From Dermatemys mawii (lineage: Eukaryota > Chordata > Testudines > Dermatemydidae), in the NCBI GenBank assembly GCA_007922305.1, contig ML677341.1:71176421-71240420 (forward strand): a stretch of DNA of 64,000 bases, read 5' to 3'. Positions 48,101 to 61,925 of the stretch are shown piece by piece. The notes beneath the pieces were generated by a model. That model did not search any database. It saw nothing but the letters and a program-made list of their open reading frames with translations, and was not told where the DNA came from. Position 1 is the first letter of the stretch. Each line of letters starts with the position of its first letter. The position numbers and the translations under genes are program-made.

Positions 48101-50215
48101 ACACTGGGCAGCTTTATTGTGAAAAAGATATCCAAATAATTGAACTGCTAATGAACCACTCAGATGGCCCTTCAGATGAACCTTGATTCACTCCATCTCT
48201 GCAGAAGCCATACAGTGGATGACAAACTTGGATGTTGAACTTTAATGTTGCTTGTCAAATTGCTATATGAAAGAAGAAGATTCCTAGTGATTATTGGCAG
48301 CTCAAGAAGATAAAGTCATGGTTACAGGGTGGGGCTTGTGTGCCCCTTAACTCTGAATAGACTGGTTTTCAGATGTTTAATTTGTGTTACATTTATGTTA
48401 CATTGTGTTAAATCTTTATTTACTGGTTTTCAGAGGTTTTATTGTTAGTGCAGTTGACATTCTAGAAGGGCATAAAGCATTGCTGATCAACCTTAACTTT
48501 GTATTAACAAAGTTTTGGGGCAGTAAATTTCCTTGTGTCTTTTTGGGGATTGGTGATAGTGAGGGTACATGATTGAGTGCCACCTGTAATGGAGGAGAGG
48601 AATGAGGTTGTCCTTGGGAATACTTTCCTGCCATTCATCTATCAGTTTTGGCTTCCATCTGGACCCTCATTCCCCTTACAGGGCTGGAGAGAGAAAGGAG
48701 AGGAGGGATGGTGTTAACCAATAATAAGGAGTGGAGACCCAGACTTCTTTCTTCACTTTGAGGCACTTTTATAAGCAGGTCATTTTTGGAGAGGGCGAAG
48801 GGGTGTGGGAGAAGATGGGTTGTATCTCAGAAAGCCCAGGGCAAAGTGACTTTGAATTTGTGACACAAACACTACCTAGATCTCCATTGCATACCTGGGC
48901 ACAACTTTCTATTACTCAGCTACTAGGTCTCACTTTCTTCTGTTCCCTCAATGTTCCTAGTAAGCTTCAAGGGGCCATGAGTACGAGGGAAGGTTGTTGC
49001 AGGATGAGAAATGCATGTACTAATTGGAGGCAGGATGTGGGAAGAGGCTGGAGGTCAAAATCCCTATCCTAAAATCTAGATGTAATGCTTGGGGAAGGGG
49101 CTCTACACACCATTCTGCATCACAGAACATTCAGAGGTCTGTGCAGAAGTCCAGTTATCTCAGTGGGATTTTTCTCCAGTGAAGGAGAGCGCCTCATAGT
49201 TATGAATGAATCCTGAAGCAGTAGCTTTGAGATATGTGAACTGTTCTGGCCATGTCAGTGGTTCTTCTCATTGCTGTTCCTTTTCTCCTCAGAAAGGAAT
49301 TCTAGAGGAAACAACAGCTTGTGGACATGTGAACTTTCTGTAAGCAAAGGTGTTATAGAATGCATAGTGAAATACTTTTTGAAATATTTCTAAACTTGTC
49401 CTTTGTATCAGTTAATAGCTGAACTCAGTTATAAAAAATATATTAAAAAAACCATAGCTGAGTCCAATTATGTAAATTTTATTAAGTGTTGAAACACTAT
49501 TTTTTCCCCTTAGCTCTGCACTGGAAGTTAAAACCACTAGAAAATGTTAGTGATACTTTTTTTTTTATGAGGAGGAGCACCCCTCGACCAAGGAACCCCT
49601 AATTTACCCCATTATCTCTATCCCTGGTCATCATGAGGCACAGTGATTTTCAAAATACCCTAAGCATGCAAGTGGAATTTAGAACACTTGGAATTTTGGT
49701 TCTAAAATAAAATAAAATAAAATAAAAGATTTACAGAACTGATGAATGGGGAAGATAACCTCTCTCTACCTTTCTGGGGAGGTGGCCTTGACACTAGGAC
49801 CTCAGACTACCAAGATGATAATTCTGCTAATTAAGGAAAAGACATTGCCGATTATCCTGTGGAATCTGCATACTCTGAATAGTAACCAATTAGCTGTGGG
49901 GCAATTTGAGGTCAGTTAGTCCAGGATGCAATATGTCAGTGGTTGCAGGGGTCATGATCAAGGTGTGAAATGTGCTCAGGATCATGTGAGTAATTTGAAT
50001 TATTGGACTTCATGAACAGTGTAGGAGCTATATATTGAACAGGTACGTCCATTCTGTACCCTCCCAACTGCTGAATTAATTAATAGAAAATATTACCACT
50101 CAGTAATGAACCAAGCATTAGTGGATCATATTGACTGTTTCCTGGGTATTGAGGGCATGCAAAGTGCATATAAACTTTAGGACTCTTCAGGAGTAGGCAG
50201 AGGGGAATTTTCAAT
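48101..50215. other. Spacer
   Basis: No gene recognised. An AAATA tandem run lies near 49706-49728. TTTACTGGTTTTCAGAGGTT (48418-48437) partly repeats GACTGGTTTTCAGATGTTT 60 bp before it. Confidence 0.4.
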
Positions 50216-50221
50216 GCCACA

Positions 50222-50340
50222 GAATTAATAGGTATCCATAATGATTCTTTGAGACACCGCTGATGAAGTGGGTCTTGGCCCATGAAAGCTTATGATCCCT
50301 AAGATCTGTTAGTCTATAAGGTGCTACAAGACTTTTTGTC
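50222..50340 (+). repeat. Interspersed repeat fragment (GAAGTGGGT...CATGAAAGCTTATG type)
   Basis: CTGATGAAGTGGGTCTTGGC, CCATGAAAGCTTATGATCC and TCTGTTAGTCTATAAGGTGC are hallmarks of a very common reptile retroposon family. I am not certain of its formal name. Confidence 0.6.
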
Positions 50341-51380
50341 GCTTTTGCATATCCCTTGTGTCCCTAAGGCATGAAACCATATCTTAGCTACACAGACCCT
50401 GACTAGCAGCAGTTCAATTAAATTGTATACTCAGAAGATAGAGGAAGGCAGAGCATGCTTTGGAGCTTAAAGGATTTCTGCTAACACTACAATAATGGAA
50501 ATTCAGAAATTAGGGTTTCCTTTAATATTCTACTTACCATTTGTGAAAGCAAGGGTGAGGTGTTTAACAGACTATGTACTGATGTGGTGTTTGGACTCCG
50601 ATTGTAAAAGTATATACAGCTGGATAGACAAGATTCACTGGATATTGTGAAGTCTGTCAGCACCAGACAAGCAACTGTAATCAGAGATAATTTGCACACC
50701 AATCTTGCTAGGTCCAGTGAAGTAATATTATGAATTGATATGCTTTGGGTGAGGGAGATTATGGAACAATGATAATGCAAATAGAGAAATACAGTACCGC
50801 AAACAAACACCTTTATTTGACTCAAGACAACTGATCAGCTACAATAAGGAGCCAACACAACCCCATATATAATATTCAGGGATAATTAACTGAAAATGCA
50901 TGCCCTGTGGCTTTCCATTCTTTTTGTTCTGGTCACTGTCAGGATGGAATTGAAACAAAATTGAGACAAAAGCAAACAAACGAATCATCTGCTTTTGATA
51001 TGATAGGATACACATATTGGTCTTCAAAGTCACAGTCAGCATTCTGATTAATAGTGTCATGCTGGATTTTCCCGGTTTTTAATGTAATCAGCGGTTCATC
51101 TCACCCTTTCCCACATCAGCTGCAGCAAGGATAGTTGTCTCGCTTGTGTATGGAGGCGAGGCAGGGGGCGGGAGGAAAGGAGAGGAGAAACAAAGCCTTA
51201 GTTTTTTGAGCAGGCAGTCATTCTGCAAGCACTTAAAATCAGTACTGATAAATGTATTGTTCATACAGGAAAAGTACCAGGCATTCAGAATCTGAGTATT
51301 TCTGAGCAGATGAAAATAATTTAGCTTCTTGGAACAAATGAGTGCTCCTAGTCTTTTGAATACTATACATGTGGATAATT
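50341..51380. other. Spacer
   Basis: AT-rich with nothing recognised. The GGAGGCGAGGCAGGGGGCGG stretch near 51151 is a short GC-rich island ahead of the H4 ghost promoter. Confidence 0.4.
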
Positions 51381-51387
51381 AATTGCA

Positions 51388-51478
51388 GCTTTGGAAAATG
51401 GCGACGAACGCTGTCGAGAAAACAGGGGTAGACTATTATGTGTCAGAAGCTGATTGGTCAGAATTTGCTGCAGACTCC
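51388..51478 (+). promoter_or_regulatory. H4 distal promoter module of a dead H4 gene
   Basis: GCTTTGGAAAATGGCGACGA is followed by TGATTGGTCAGAATTTGCTG and CAGACTCC, closely matching 36334-36410. It lies about 0.65 kb before the H4 pseudogene, the same order as in the live genes. Confidence 0.7.
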
Positions 51479-52124
51479 AAAGAGCTGAATAAGGCTGCTA
51501 CAATTATGTAAAGCAGATCTGTTCATCTTATTAGGAACATTCGCTTCAGGAGAAATGCTCTCTTCGCGCTGTATCCTGTATTGGTCCATTTAAACTATAC
51601 GGAAACATCAGGACCGCTAATAAAATGTTTTAGAGAGAAGGGGCGAAAAAGTGTACAGTACACTGTCAATTGGTTGGCTTGTAAAACAGCTTCATCAGAC
51701 CACCAGAAAACGAGAGATGAGGGAGAAGCAACAAGCTGTTTCAAATCGGTTCTTGTGTTATGTATTTATCGAGACATCCAATACTGTCGGTAATATGCTT
51801 CCATTGCAGTTATAATTATAATAATCATAGGTTTCAATATCCTAAACTGGACGTTATTTTCTCTGAAACTACTCTGGAAATGTGAACTTCGAGTTTATTG
51901 CACGTTTGGCGGAGTTTAAACTGACCCAGAGACAACGGGATGTTGGAGGGTGGGGGTGAAGGACTTGAAACAGTGAGAATAACCGGCCTCTTTCCTTTCG
52001 TTTTTAGTCAGGTCTGAACTCAAGGGATATAAAGAGGCAGTGCAGGCTTATACGCATTAAGAGTTTTTCTGTGTATTTTGATAGTTTTGTACAAACAAAT
52101 TATAACTGACCATTTTTATTCACA

Positions 52125-52387
52125 CTGTCTGGTCGTGAAGTAAGTAGTAGTAAAGAGTAAAGAAAGGAGCTGCAAGGTGTCTGGAAAGGTGCTGGGAGCG
52201 AGCATTCAGGCTATTACGAAAGCCTATCTATGAATAGACCCCCCTGGGGAGCTCATGGTTTTAATTCAAGATGCAGTCAGTCACTTCCATTCAGCCCATA
52301 CCAAGCCATAAACGGTGACGGCCATGGACGTGGTGTATGGCTGCCTTAAAGCGCCAGGGATACATACAGTATGGATTTGAAGGTTAA
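52125..52387 (+). pseudogene. H4: Histone H4 pseudogene (decayed)
   Basis: Recognisable pieces in order: CTGTCTGGTCGTGAAG (start, ATG changed to CTG), AAGGTGCTGGGAGCGAGCAT then TCAGGCTATTACGAAAGCC (KVL..SIQAITKA, normally [13 protein letters not shown]), GATGCAGTCAG (DAV), ACGGTGACGGCCATGGACGT (TVTAMDVVY), AAAGCGCCAGGGA (KRQG) and TATGGATTTGAAGGTTAA (YGFGG stop with changes). Its length is about 263 bp against 312, so there are deletions and frameshifts. A broken stem-loop follows. Confidence 0.88.
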
Positions 52388-52416
52388 AATCATTTTGGTA
52401 ACATCTACAACACAAA

Positions 52417-52432
52417 GGCTCTTTTGTGCTGT
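52417..52432 (+). terminator. Broken histone stem-loop of the H4 pseudogene
   Basis: GGCTCTTTTGTGCTGT keeps the 5' arm and loop start preceded by CACAAA, but the 3' arm (AGAGCC) is destroyed. Confidence 0.75.
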
Positions 52433-52439
52433 AGTGCCT

Positions 52440-53690
52440 TTATACATATTATGAAATATTCAGATTTAAAATCTAGTTCTATTTAATATTTATGAAAAGG
52501 CTATCCAGAGAGATTCATTTCAACCAAAAGATGTATATCTGAACCTAAAACAAGTCAGTGTTTTTTTAAAAAATGGGTAAAAATTGTGATCTTACCAATA
52601 CCGCAAATATAAACAGTCTGTAGTGACATTTTTATTTTGCATTATAGATAACTAAGGCATGTTTTAACATTTAAAGTTTAGAAATATTCTATGGAATGAG
52701 TGATAGTTTCAAGAAGTTCAATTTTATAGGCTCTTCAGTCTCAGAGAATGGCATAACAATCCAATGGCTGGAAGTTGAAACTAGATTAATTCAGTCTAAA
52801 AGTAAGGGTTACATTTTAAACTATGAGAGTAATTAATCATTAGAACAATTTAGCAAGAGTAATGGTGGATTCTCCATTAGTGACAAATTTAAAAATCAAG
52901 ATTGTTTCCCCCCCCAAAATATATGATCTCGGGATTATTTTAGAGAAGTTCAATGTCTTGTGCTATACAAGAAGAGAAACTAGATGACCACAATGTTCCC
53001 TTCTGGGGGAATTATGAAATAAGAGATTTCTTATTGTAAACAAACAAATATAAAAGGGCTGTTCAGTAGTTAGTACATTTTCTCTTAGTGACAAACTAAA
53101 TGAAGACATCATTTTAATTCAAAGAGTGAGCATGCAACTAATTATGAAAACAAATGATCAATTATTTGAACAGTGGCTGTAAAACACTCCAGCCACTTAT
53201 TTCTGCTTAATACTGAAGGGATTCCTTGTCCAGTGCTGGTTAATCTGGCCATTGGAATCAATATAAATAAATAAATAAATGGAAAATCATCTATAAAAAT
53301 GATCCTCTGGGTTCAAGAGAAAGGGAACCTGTCCACTGTTAAAAGTCGTTCTGAAAGAAAAGGAACCTATTTTGTATAGTGTTTATATCACTGGAAAGAA
53401 TCATTATTGTTGCTGAATGACCTATAATGAAAACTATAATGTAAACTGTGTTACATATATTATATTTAAAAAAAACCCAAAAAAACAGATGAATGGTTCT
53501 GAAAACATGTTAAGTACATTTAATCCCATAGTAAGAGAAGATTTATCAGGGGATGGCAAACTTAGTGAAGACTGAGAATGAAAATCAGAGATGTATGTAG
53601 ATTTACAGATCCCCAAAGGGGTGCCGCAGTGCCTCTGTCGGCGGGTGAACCAGTGCGACCACGTGACCCAAATCTGGAATTCTATACTCT
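52440..53690. other. Spacer
   Basis: AT-rich. An AATA tandem run lies at about 53263-53281. No gene recognised. Confidence 0.45.
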
Positions 53691-53700
53691 TTATTTCAAA

Positions 53701-53716
53701 GCGCGGGCTTTTCAAA
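53701..53716 (+). promoter_or_regulatory. Orphan GCGCGGGCTTTTCAAA element
   Basis: Exact copy of the element before the third H3, followed by GTGCAATCAG (a weakened CCAAT). No H3 or other histone ORF follows; the next gene is H1, 1.05 kb downstream. A possible relic of a deleted histone gene. Confidence 0.6.
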
Positions 53717-53729
53717 CTGTGCAATCAGA

Positions 53730-54590
53730 ATTAAGAGTGCAAACTCTACTCTGCGCTGTCTCAGATCAGCGCAGTATCTTTGAAACCACCAAGAAATCTT
53801 ACGAACAACCCACTATTAACAAGGTCGAGGATTTTTTTTTTTTAAAGTCACCAATCAATCAAATCAAACAACCAAAAAAAAAAACCAAAACCCCCACCAC
53901 AAACAAAACCAAAACAAAACACCACCAGAAAAAAAAAAAAAGAGTGTTCCTTAAATTATATGGAGAGAGGGAAAAAATAAAATTTCCAATCAAGGCTTTA
54001 AATATAATTAATGTAAGAGTTGTTTCTCATGAATTCCGAATTAAGCCACGGAGACTAATTAGGTTGGTTGTAATTTTCGTTTCAACCCAAGCATTTCATG
54101 TCAGCTCCGGCTAGTTCTGGTTATCTTTTATTATTTAAAAACGTAGCTCAGGTGTTGTCCCGAAATCATAATTTAAATGATAAAAATGACTTATTTTAAG
54201 TTTCGAAGTATACAGCCTTGTTCAACCGACCTCCAGTTTATTCTGTGGTAAGATGTGCTACCTCTTTCTGTTTAAAATAGGTTTATAATGAACTAATTCA
54301 TACAAATCACTGGCTTTCTAGCCTAACTAGTAGAAGACCGTCAAAAGAATAGCATTACATTATTTCTTTGATCTTTTTGACAAAGGGACATTTTTGATTT
54401 ACAAAGAAAACAAAATGTTCTCTCTATCGAAGTCCATTCAGCTTCAGCACTCAGAGTTTGTAATCTTTTCTTTAATGCAATTTAATTTAATTTACTGAAG
54501 AAAACACTGATGGATTAAAATATCCAGTTTCAACTTCATTTGACTGAAAAAAGACACGATTCGGTGGAAAATATCGTGCAAAAATGACAC
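53730..54590. other. Spacer upstream of the second H1
   Basis: A low-complexity stretch of A-rich CAAAACC type lies at 53868-53942. No gene; the ORF at 53578-54114 is low-complexity chance. Confidence 0.45.
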
Positions 54591-54606
54591 TTTATGGACT
54601 CCGAAG

Positions 54607-54703
54607 AAACACAAAATAGGAGAGGAGAGAAAAGCGCTTTCTGGTTTGCAGCTGGGCGGGCTCTTTAACGCACCAATCAAACAGTGACCCCTCCCTATAA
54701 ATA
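54607..54703 (+). promoter_or_regulatory. H1 promoter (second copy)
   Basis: AAACACAAA (54607-54615), TTTGCAGCTGGGCGGGCTCT, CCAAT (54673-54677) and TATAAATA (54696-54703). Very similar to the promoter at 29910-30004. Confidence 0.88.
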
Positions 54704-54765
54704 ACAGGCATCAGACTAGTTCATTTCAGTTTGTTTATTTCTGATTTTGTAACGTATCTGGAACT

Positions 54766-55425
54766 ATGTCTGAAACTGCGCCTGTGGTTGCAGCAACAGC
54801 AGCTGCGCCTGCTCCAACCTCCAAGGCTCCAGCTAAAAAGGCAAAGAAAGCGGCAGGGAGTTCGAAAGTCCGGAAGCCGTCAGGCCCCAGCGTTGCCGAG
54901 CTGATCACTCAGGCAGTGTCAGCCTCTAAGGAGCGCAAAGGGCTCTCTTTAGCTGCTCTTAAGAAAGCTCTGGCAACGGGAGGGTACGATGTAGAAAAGA
55001 ACAACAGTCGGATTAAGCTGGGGCTGAAGAGTCTGGTTAACAAGGGGATTTTGGTGCAGACCAAAGGCACTGGTGCCTCGGGTTCCTTCAAACTCAATAA
55101 GAAGCCGGGTGAGACCAAGGAAAAGGCACCCAAGAAAAAGCCAGCGGCCAAACCTAAGAAACCAGCTACCAAGAAACCGGTCAGCGCCGCTAAAAAGCCG
55201 AAGAAAGCTGCGACCGTAAAAAAGAGCCCGAAAAAAGGCAAGAAACCAGTAGCTGCCGCAGCCAAGAAAGCAGCCAAGAGCCCGAAGAAGGCCAAGCCCG
55301 CCAAGCCCAAAAAGGCAGCTAAGAGTCCGGCTAAGGCTAAGGCGGTAAAGCTCAAGACTGCCAAGCCCAAGCCGACGAAACCTAAAGCAGGAAAGGCTAA
55401 GAAGGCAGCATCCAAGAGGAAGTGA
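54766..55425 (+). CDS. H1: Linker histone H1 (219 aa)
   Basis: Second replication-dependent H1. The N-terminal tail [20 protein letters not shown] is Ala-richer than in the first H1. The globular domain (from [12 protein letters not shown] to SFKLNKK) is nearly the same, with ALATGGYD and SLVNKG substitutions. The C-terminal tail has KSPKK and KSPAK sites and ends AASKRK. It is intronless and of normal length, with an intact promoter and 3' signals. The two H1 genes, their promoters and their 3' flanks look like copies of one ancestral unit. Confidence 0.97.
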   Translation: MSETAPVVAATAAAPAPTSKAPAKKAKKAAGSSKVRKPSGPSVAELITQAVSASKERKGLSLAALKKALATGGYDVEKNNSRIKLGLKSLVNKGILVQTKGTGASGSFKLNKKPGETKEKAPKKKPAAKPKKPATKKPVSAAKKPKKAATVKKSPKKGKKPVAAAAKKAAKSPKKAKPAKPKKAAKSPAKAKAVKLKTAKPKPTKPKAGKAKKAASKRK

Positions 55426-55470
55426 AGCTGTTTGAGGAGAAAATTCGAGTCTCGTGCAAACAAACCCAAC

Positions 55471-55511
55471 GGCTCTTTTAAGAGCCACCCACCCCTTCCC
55501 CGAAGGAGCTG
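55471..55511 (+). terminator. H1 3' processing signal (second copy)
   Basis: GGCTCTTTTAAGAGCC (55471-55486), ACCCACCC, then CGAAGGAGCTGT (about 55501-55512). Confidence 0.93.
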
Positions 55512-55852
55512 TACCTAGTGTACTGGGGGTGAACCCACCCTAGCGGTTTTTCACCTTCATAACATTCTATAAACTTCAAACTGGTTTATATATATAATTT
55601 AAGAAACCAATTTAATATCTCTGGATCAGAAACAATCTAGAAAAATCTAAATAATGGTTGGGTGCGGTTTTTTTTATTTTTTACCTATGCTAGGAGGGAT
55701 TCTAGGAGTTATTTCTATTTAAAGCTCCCCCCGCCAGCTAAGAATGGTGTTCTAAATCAGATTCTCAATCTCTCGGTCTATTTTGCCTAGCTGTTAGACA
55801 GTATATCACCGGTTAGCAGTGTGAATAGTCGTTATGCGAAGATTAGGGAAGA

Positions 55853-55917
55853 TTTGAAAAGTCCGCGCTTTTTAGCAATTGGATAATTTGAAAAATCCAC
55901 ATCTTATAAAGATTGGT
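55853..55917 (-). promoter_or_regulatory. Orphan element, tandem diverged copies
   Basis: Plus strand TTTGAAAAGTCCGCGC with AATTGG behind it (55853-55882), then a more diverged copy TTTGAAAAATCCACAT with GATTGG (55887-55916). Its position 428 bp behind the H1 stop matches the orphan element behind the first H1. Confidence 0.6.
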
Positions 55918-56290
55918 TTATTACGCTCTTTCCTTTCCGCCCCCTTTTTTTCACTTGGATCTATGCTATTTACACCATACTATTTAATTTGTAGGGGTAA
56001 CTTTCAATATCAACAGTTTTTCTAATTTAAAGCTCTATTTTTAGTTTATTTCCGCCAATAATCTAGTATCCATGAAAATAAACGTGATGTTGGCCCTAGC
56101 TAAAACTCATTGTAGGAACACTGTATAAGGAACATAAGTGTTTACATGATTTAAGCTTCCTCTGTAATCAGTCTATAAAGATATTTCATTTAATGAAAAA
56201 GTGAATTAGGTATATTAGTATTCCACTTTTTTCTTCAGTTTGAGACAGAACATGTTTTTGCTTTAGACACAAGTGTTACAGTATTAGGAA
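55918..56290. other. Spacer between H1 and H2A
   Basis: AT-rich, nothing recognised. Confidence 0.5.
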
Positions 56291-56291
56291 C

Positions 56292-56333
56292 TCAACTCTT
56301 TTTCTGCTACTGTGGGTGGCTCTGAAAAGAGCC
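56292..56333 (-). terminator. H2A 3' processing signal
   Basis: Minus strand GGCTCTTTTCAGAGCC (56318-56333), ACCCACA, then AAAAAGAGTTGAG (about 56291-56303). Confidence 0.92.
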
Positions 56334-56361
56334 TTTGGGTTGATTCAGTATATAACAACTT

Positions 56362-57475
<1,114 letters not shown>

Positions 57476-57503
57476 ATTTTCTCAAAGAACGTAAAACCCC
57501 AAA

Positions 57504-57543
57504 GGCTCTTTTAAGAGCCACCCACATTTTCAGTAAAAGAGCT
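57504..57543 (+). terminator. H2B 3' processing signal (second copy)
   Basis: GGCTCTTTTAAGAGCC (57504-57519), ACCCACA, then AAAAGAGCT (57535-57543). Confidence 0.92.
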
Positions 57544-57559
57544 CTTCATTGCTTTGTGT

Positions 57560-58350
57560 TCTCCCAGACGGGTAAGTGATCACTCTAAAAGTATTACTTT
57601 ACATAACTTTCTTAAAGCCTATATTATATGTTGTGTTAGGAAATGTACACTAAACATTTAAATTTCAATCTTTATTAGCGAAATCTAAAATCATTATTCA
57701 GAACTTCTCTCCTCAGCTCTTAACATCTATGCGTGGATGCATTGGAGTAAAACGTGAATGTGCTAGTTTGTATGATTACTGTCATTCAAAGCGCTTTGAG
57801 AGAGTTACTTGGCCAATCCCTTGTTGAGATCACATATTTACACATCTTGTTTTTCAGGAAAGTAAAACACTTAAAACAATAACTATACTATGTTAAATGA
57901 TTTATATTAAATCACTTTGTTATTAATCCTTAAAATCATATAGCTTATTTTGTGGGTGTGGGGAAGAAAGGTTGTAGGTTATTTATCACTCTACGTAATC
58001 CCAAAGTGCAATATATAGAATAAAATTTCCCACCGAACTTTCGATATATGCGGTATGAATTTCCTTCTTCGCTGTCGCAGTTTGGCGAGGTGGGGATGTT
58101 GTAAGGAGGATGGAGGTATTCAGAATCACGTATTACAAATCTGTCACTTTCAAGGGAGAGCGAAGGATTTAAAGTGGAAAATCATCAGGCATTAAAACAG
58201 GGCTTTCTTAAATTACTAGGAGAGCGTAATGGAGACTATGTGAGGTAGAGGGAGCGCGTGTTCTGTAGAATCAGATGATGGAGGGCACGGGCGGCGGAGG
58301 CGGTATAGGAACTACCGCAGGGCAGAAAGAAGGCGGGAAGGGTCAATTCT
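57560..58350. other. Spacer between H2B and H3
   Basis: No gene recognised. GC content rises from 58230 toward the H3 promoter (GGCACGGGCGGCGGAGGCGG at 58276-58295). Confidence 0.5.
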
Positions 58351-58363
58351 TTCCCTTACGGCA

Positions 58364-58450
58364 GAGCGCGGGCTTTTCAAATATTTAAAACTGTCCAATG
58401 GGATTTGTCTTTTTCTGACAGCCAATCAAAAGGGAGACTTTGGTTATATA
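58364..58450 (+). promoter_or_regulatory. H3 promoter (third copy)
   Basis: GAGCGCGGGCTTTTCAAA (58364-58381), CCAAT at 58395-58399 and 58422-58426, and TATATA at 58445-58450. The order matches the right-arm H3 at 38527-38615. Confidence 0.82.
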
Positions 58451-58509
58451 TTCCGGGTTTTGCTACAGAGCTTCTTGTTTTCCTTTTGTCTGAAAACAGG
58501 TTTTCGTAG

Positions 58510-58929
<420 letters not shown>

Positions 58930-58978
58930 AATTCCTAATAGTAGGAGTTCATGCAACCTACTAAAACCAAAAAACAAA

Positions 58979-59019
58979 GGCTCTTTTAAGAGCCGCCACA
59001 CTTTAACTGAAAGGAGCTG
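58979..59019 (+). terminator. H3 3' processing signal (third copy)
   Basis: GGCTCTTTTAAGAGCC (58979-58994) followed by GCCACA instead of the usual ACCCA, then GAAAGGAGCTGT (about 59009-59020). Confidence 0.9.
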
Positions 59020-59039
59020 TATTTCTGCTTTAATATTTA

Positions 59040-61000
59040 AATAGCTTATACAAACAAGAGTACTAGAAGGATTGCGGTCTTCCAAAGAATAGACAATTTA
59101 GTTGCATGTTTTGTTTGCAGAAAGAAATGCCTAATACTAAACGACCATTTTTTAAAAATGTTTAATTTGGATTAAGCTGTGCCAGAAAACCTTCACATTT
59201 TTGACGATATAAGTAACAATCAGTTAAAACTTGCAGGTTACTTTGATAGCCACTCACATTTTCAATGCAAGAACTCTGTTGGTAAGTAAAATTAGATATA
59301 AAAGCTTACCACCCCCAGCATTTTTGTTAACTTTCCACATTTCAGTTAACTAGCTCTGCCCCACAAAGCCAAGAGTTAGAAGCACAAAATGACTGTGTAC
59401 TAATGACTTGCTTGCACTATCTATTTCTCTTCAGACCCGCTGTTGAAATCTTGGTTCATTTTCAAAGGGTGAATTTTTCACTTTCCCCGATTCCCATCGG
59501 CATGGTGACCCTGCCGCCCCCAAATGAATATAATTTTCACCTAGAGCAAAAATGACTGGTATGTCTTAGATTCCATCTGAAAAGTGTTAATACCTTTTCA
59601 TTACTGGTTTTCTACCTGATCAGTTCTATAGTTACAGAGCTTAAGGGAATTAGATGACAGCCTTCTCCAGCTTTTTATTTCTTTCGAATTTAGCACTTAG
59701 AAAGAAAGTGTAGCAACTTTTTGTAAGACAATGTATATTTTATAAGAAATGCATCCCTGGCCCTGTCCTCATGAAAAGTATATGAATTGTAAGAAGCAAC
59801 GTGTATTTCATATTCTATTAAAACCAAACAAAAACATGGCTTATTTGTTATCTGAAACCAGGCTGTGTGAATGACAAAAGTAAAATCTAAATCTTTTGCC
59901 TAATATTGCAATTATTGGCAGCTTTTCCATATTAGTACACTCTGTGGCTTTTTCAAAATAATATATAGGCTATAAATAGGGAGTCAGCTCTTCTGATGGA
60001 TTTTTGAATGATTTCGGAAAGAGCATTTGTGTTGCAAATATTATTCATAATATTGATTTAACCACCGAATCCTTATGAAATGTCCTCCTGCCCTTTCAGA
60101 GCCCAAATACATGTCTATCAGTCTTTTGCTTGGCGAGTTCAGCTTCAGTGTAGAAAAACTATTGCTGATCTCATCCTAGATCAGTCACGAGATACTCTTC
60201 ATGCCCCCACGTTGAGCCAGGATGTTATCCCTCTGTCTGTACTCTGCTGTGGTGCTTTGCCGGCTCTTTTCCCAAACTCTTTTCCTGCAGCCACTAGACG
60301 TAAAATACAAAATAATCATTGTCGCACTATCTGTATCCTCTGAAGTCTGAACTGAGGTAAAAATGATAGTTTTTGGTGCAATTCCCTCCCCTGACTCCAT
60401 TCTCTATGCCTCTGTGTTGACATTTCCCAAGGTATGCAAATAAACTAAAAAATAGATTTCAGAGAAAACAATGCCCCATAGGAGTTCGAAAATCAATATC
60501 AAGTCCAGTGTTATAGTTTCAACAGAAACCCACATACCCCCTTAGTCTTGGGGGTTTGGTTAAATATATTATTCATAAGAAGACCGGCGTTCAAGATGCA
60601 TTTTCTGTTACACCCACCATACCCCTCCCCATTTCCGGTTGCTGTAAGAACACAATTTTACAAGGTGGTCACTTGAAATTTCCGGCATATTTTCGTGCTT
60701 CCTCTAGTAGAACAATTAGCTATATTCTGTAAAATACACTTTTAAAATTATGTCTGTATTATTTGTGTTTCTAGTTGAGATTATAACCCACCCTAGCTTT
60801 AGCAAAAGACTTGTCTTAATTGCACATACTCTGCTCAAATAGATTGATAAAGTGTCCTGGAAGGTTTCTTCTAGTAAACCTGTAGACACAAAAGGAGGAT
60901 CAATTTCTACTAGCGTAACAATCTTTGTTGACCTTTTTTCACAGTGACTGTGGGTACTTTTTTGTTTTGCTTTAATGCATCTTTGTTTCAGGAATTAGAA
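59040..61000. other. Spacer after the last histone gene
   Basis: AT-rich. No gene recognised; small ORFs near 60080-60400 have no resemblance to histones or known families. Confidence 0.45.
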
Positions 61001-61002
61001 CA

Positions 61003-61089
61003 CTGCAGCAAAATCGGACCAATCAGATTTCCTGACAAACCACCTTCCTTTCACTGTATTCTGTTTTGCCGTTGCCATTTCTAAAGTTT
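61003..61089 (-). promoter_or_regulatory. Ghost H4 distal promoter module
   Basis: Minus strand AACTTTAGAAATGGCAACGG, later CTGATTGGTCCGATTTTGCT and GCAG, matching the modules at 36334 and 51388 with several changes. No H4 coding sequence is found on the minus strand in the following 1 kb. Confidence 0.55.
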
Positions 61090-61099
61090 AATCAGTGCG

Positions 61100-61925
61100 G
61101 TCTGATCTGAAAAATAAAAATAAAATAATCCAAATCAAAAGTGTTTGACTGGGGTTCCATTTTCTTGACAGTTTTCTCTGTCACTTCTAAATATAAGAAC
61201 AGCGTGTTCCCCCTCGCCCCCCTCCTGCAATCGCTGTTGAGTATCTGCTGATCTAGGAGATTTAATTGTTTTCATCTGAGTGAGAGCGATTGTTTTTTTC
61301 TAAATGACATATTCACATTGGGAAAATATAGCCATAAGAACATTAGCAGGCTTTTGGGCACTGTGACACTTCAGGGGAGCACCGAAATGTACAGTGAATC
61401 ACTACCACCTAGTTACAGCATGAGAGAGCCTTGTTTGTGTTCAACAGGGGAAAGTCCTCCCAGCTCTGCTAGCCCAAAGGACAAATGGCAGTAAGCACTC
61501 CACCCCCCACTCTATGCTTGTGAATCCGGCTCATTTCCTCTGCAGGCTAGCAATTAGCACATTCGCCTTGTTACACTTCAATGCCCAATCTCTTTTCTTC
61601 TGGGCACCCACAATATACAACCATCTGCTGTCTCTGTGTACCCCAGCTCACCACTCTCCCTTCAGTTCAACCCTATCTTTGATGCAGGGCACTTGGGCGT
61701 GTCTATAGTAAACCTAAATATGTTTATTTAATTCAGTTTAAGAAAATGATCCAAAATAGATGTAAATATAATGATTGGAAATACCAGGCTACAGAAAAAA
61801 GACAATTGTAAAATATAATCTAGAACCTATGCTTATTAAATTCATTTCCAGTGTAATAAGGGATTTCTCATATAATGGACAATCTTTTCAGTGCTTGTCC
61901 AGGACAGAGAGGCAATAAAGGCAAA
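61100..61925. other. Spacer
   Basis: Nothing recognised. Confidence 0.4.
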
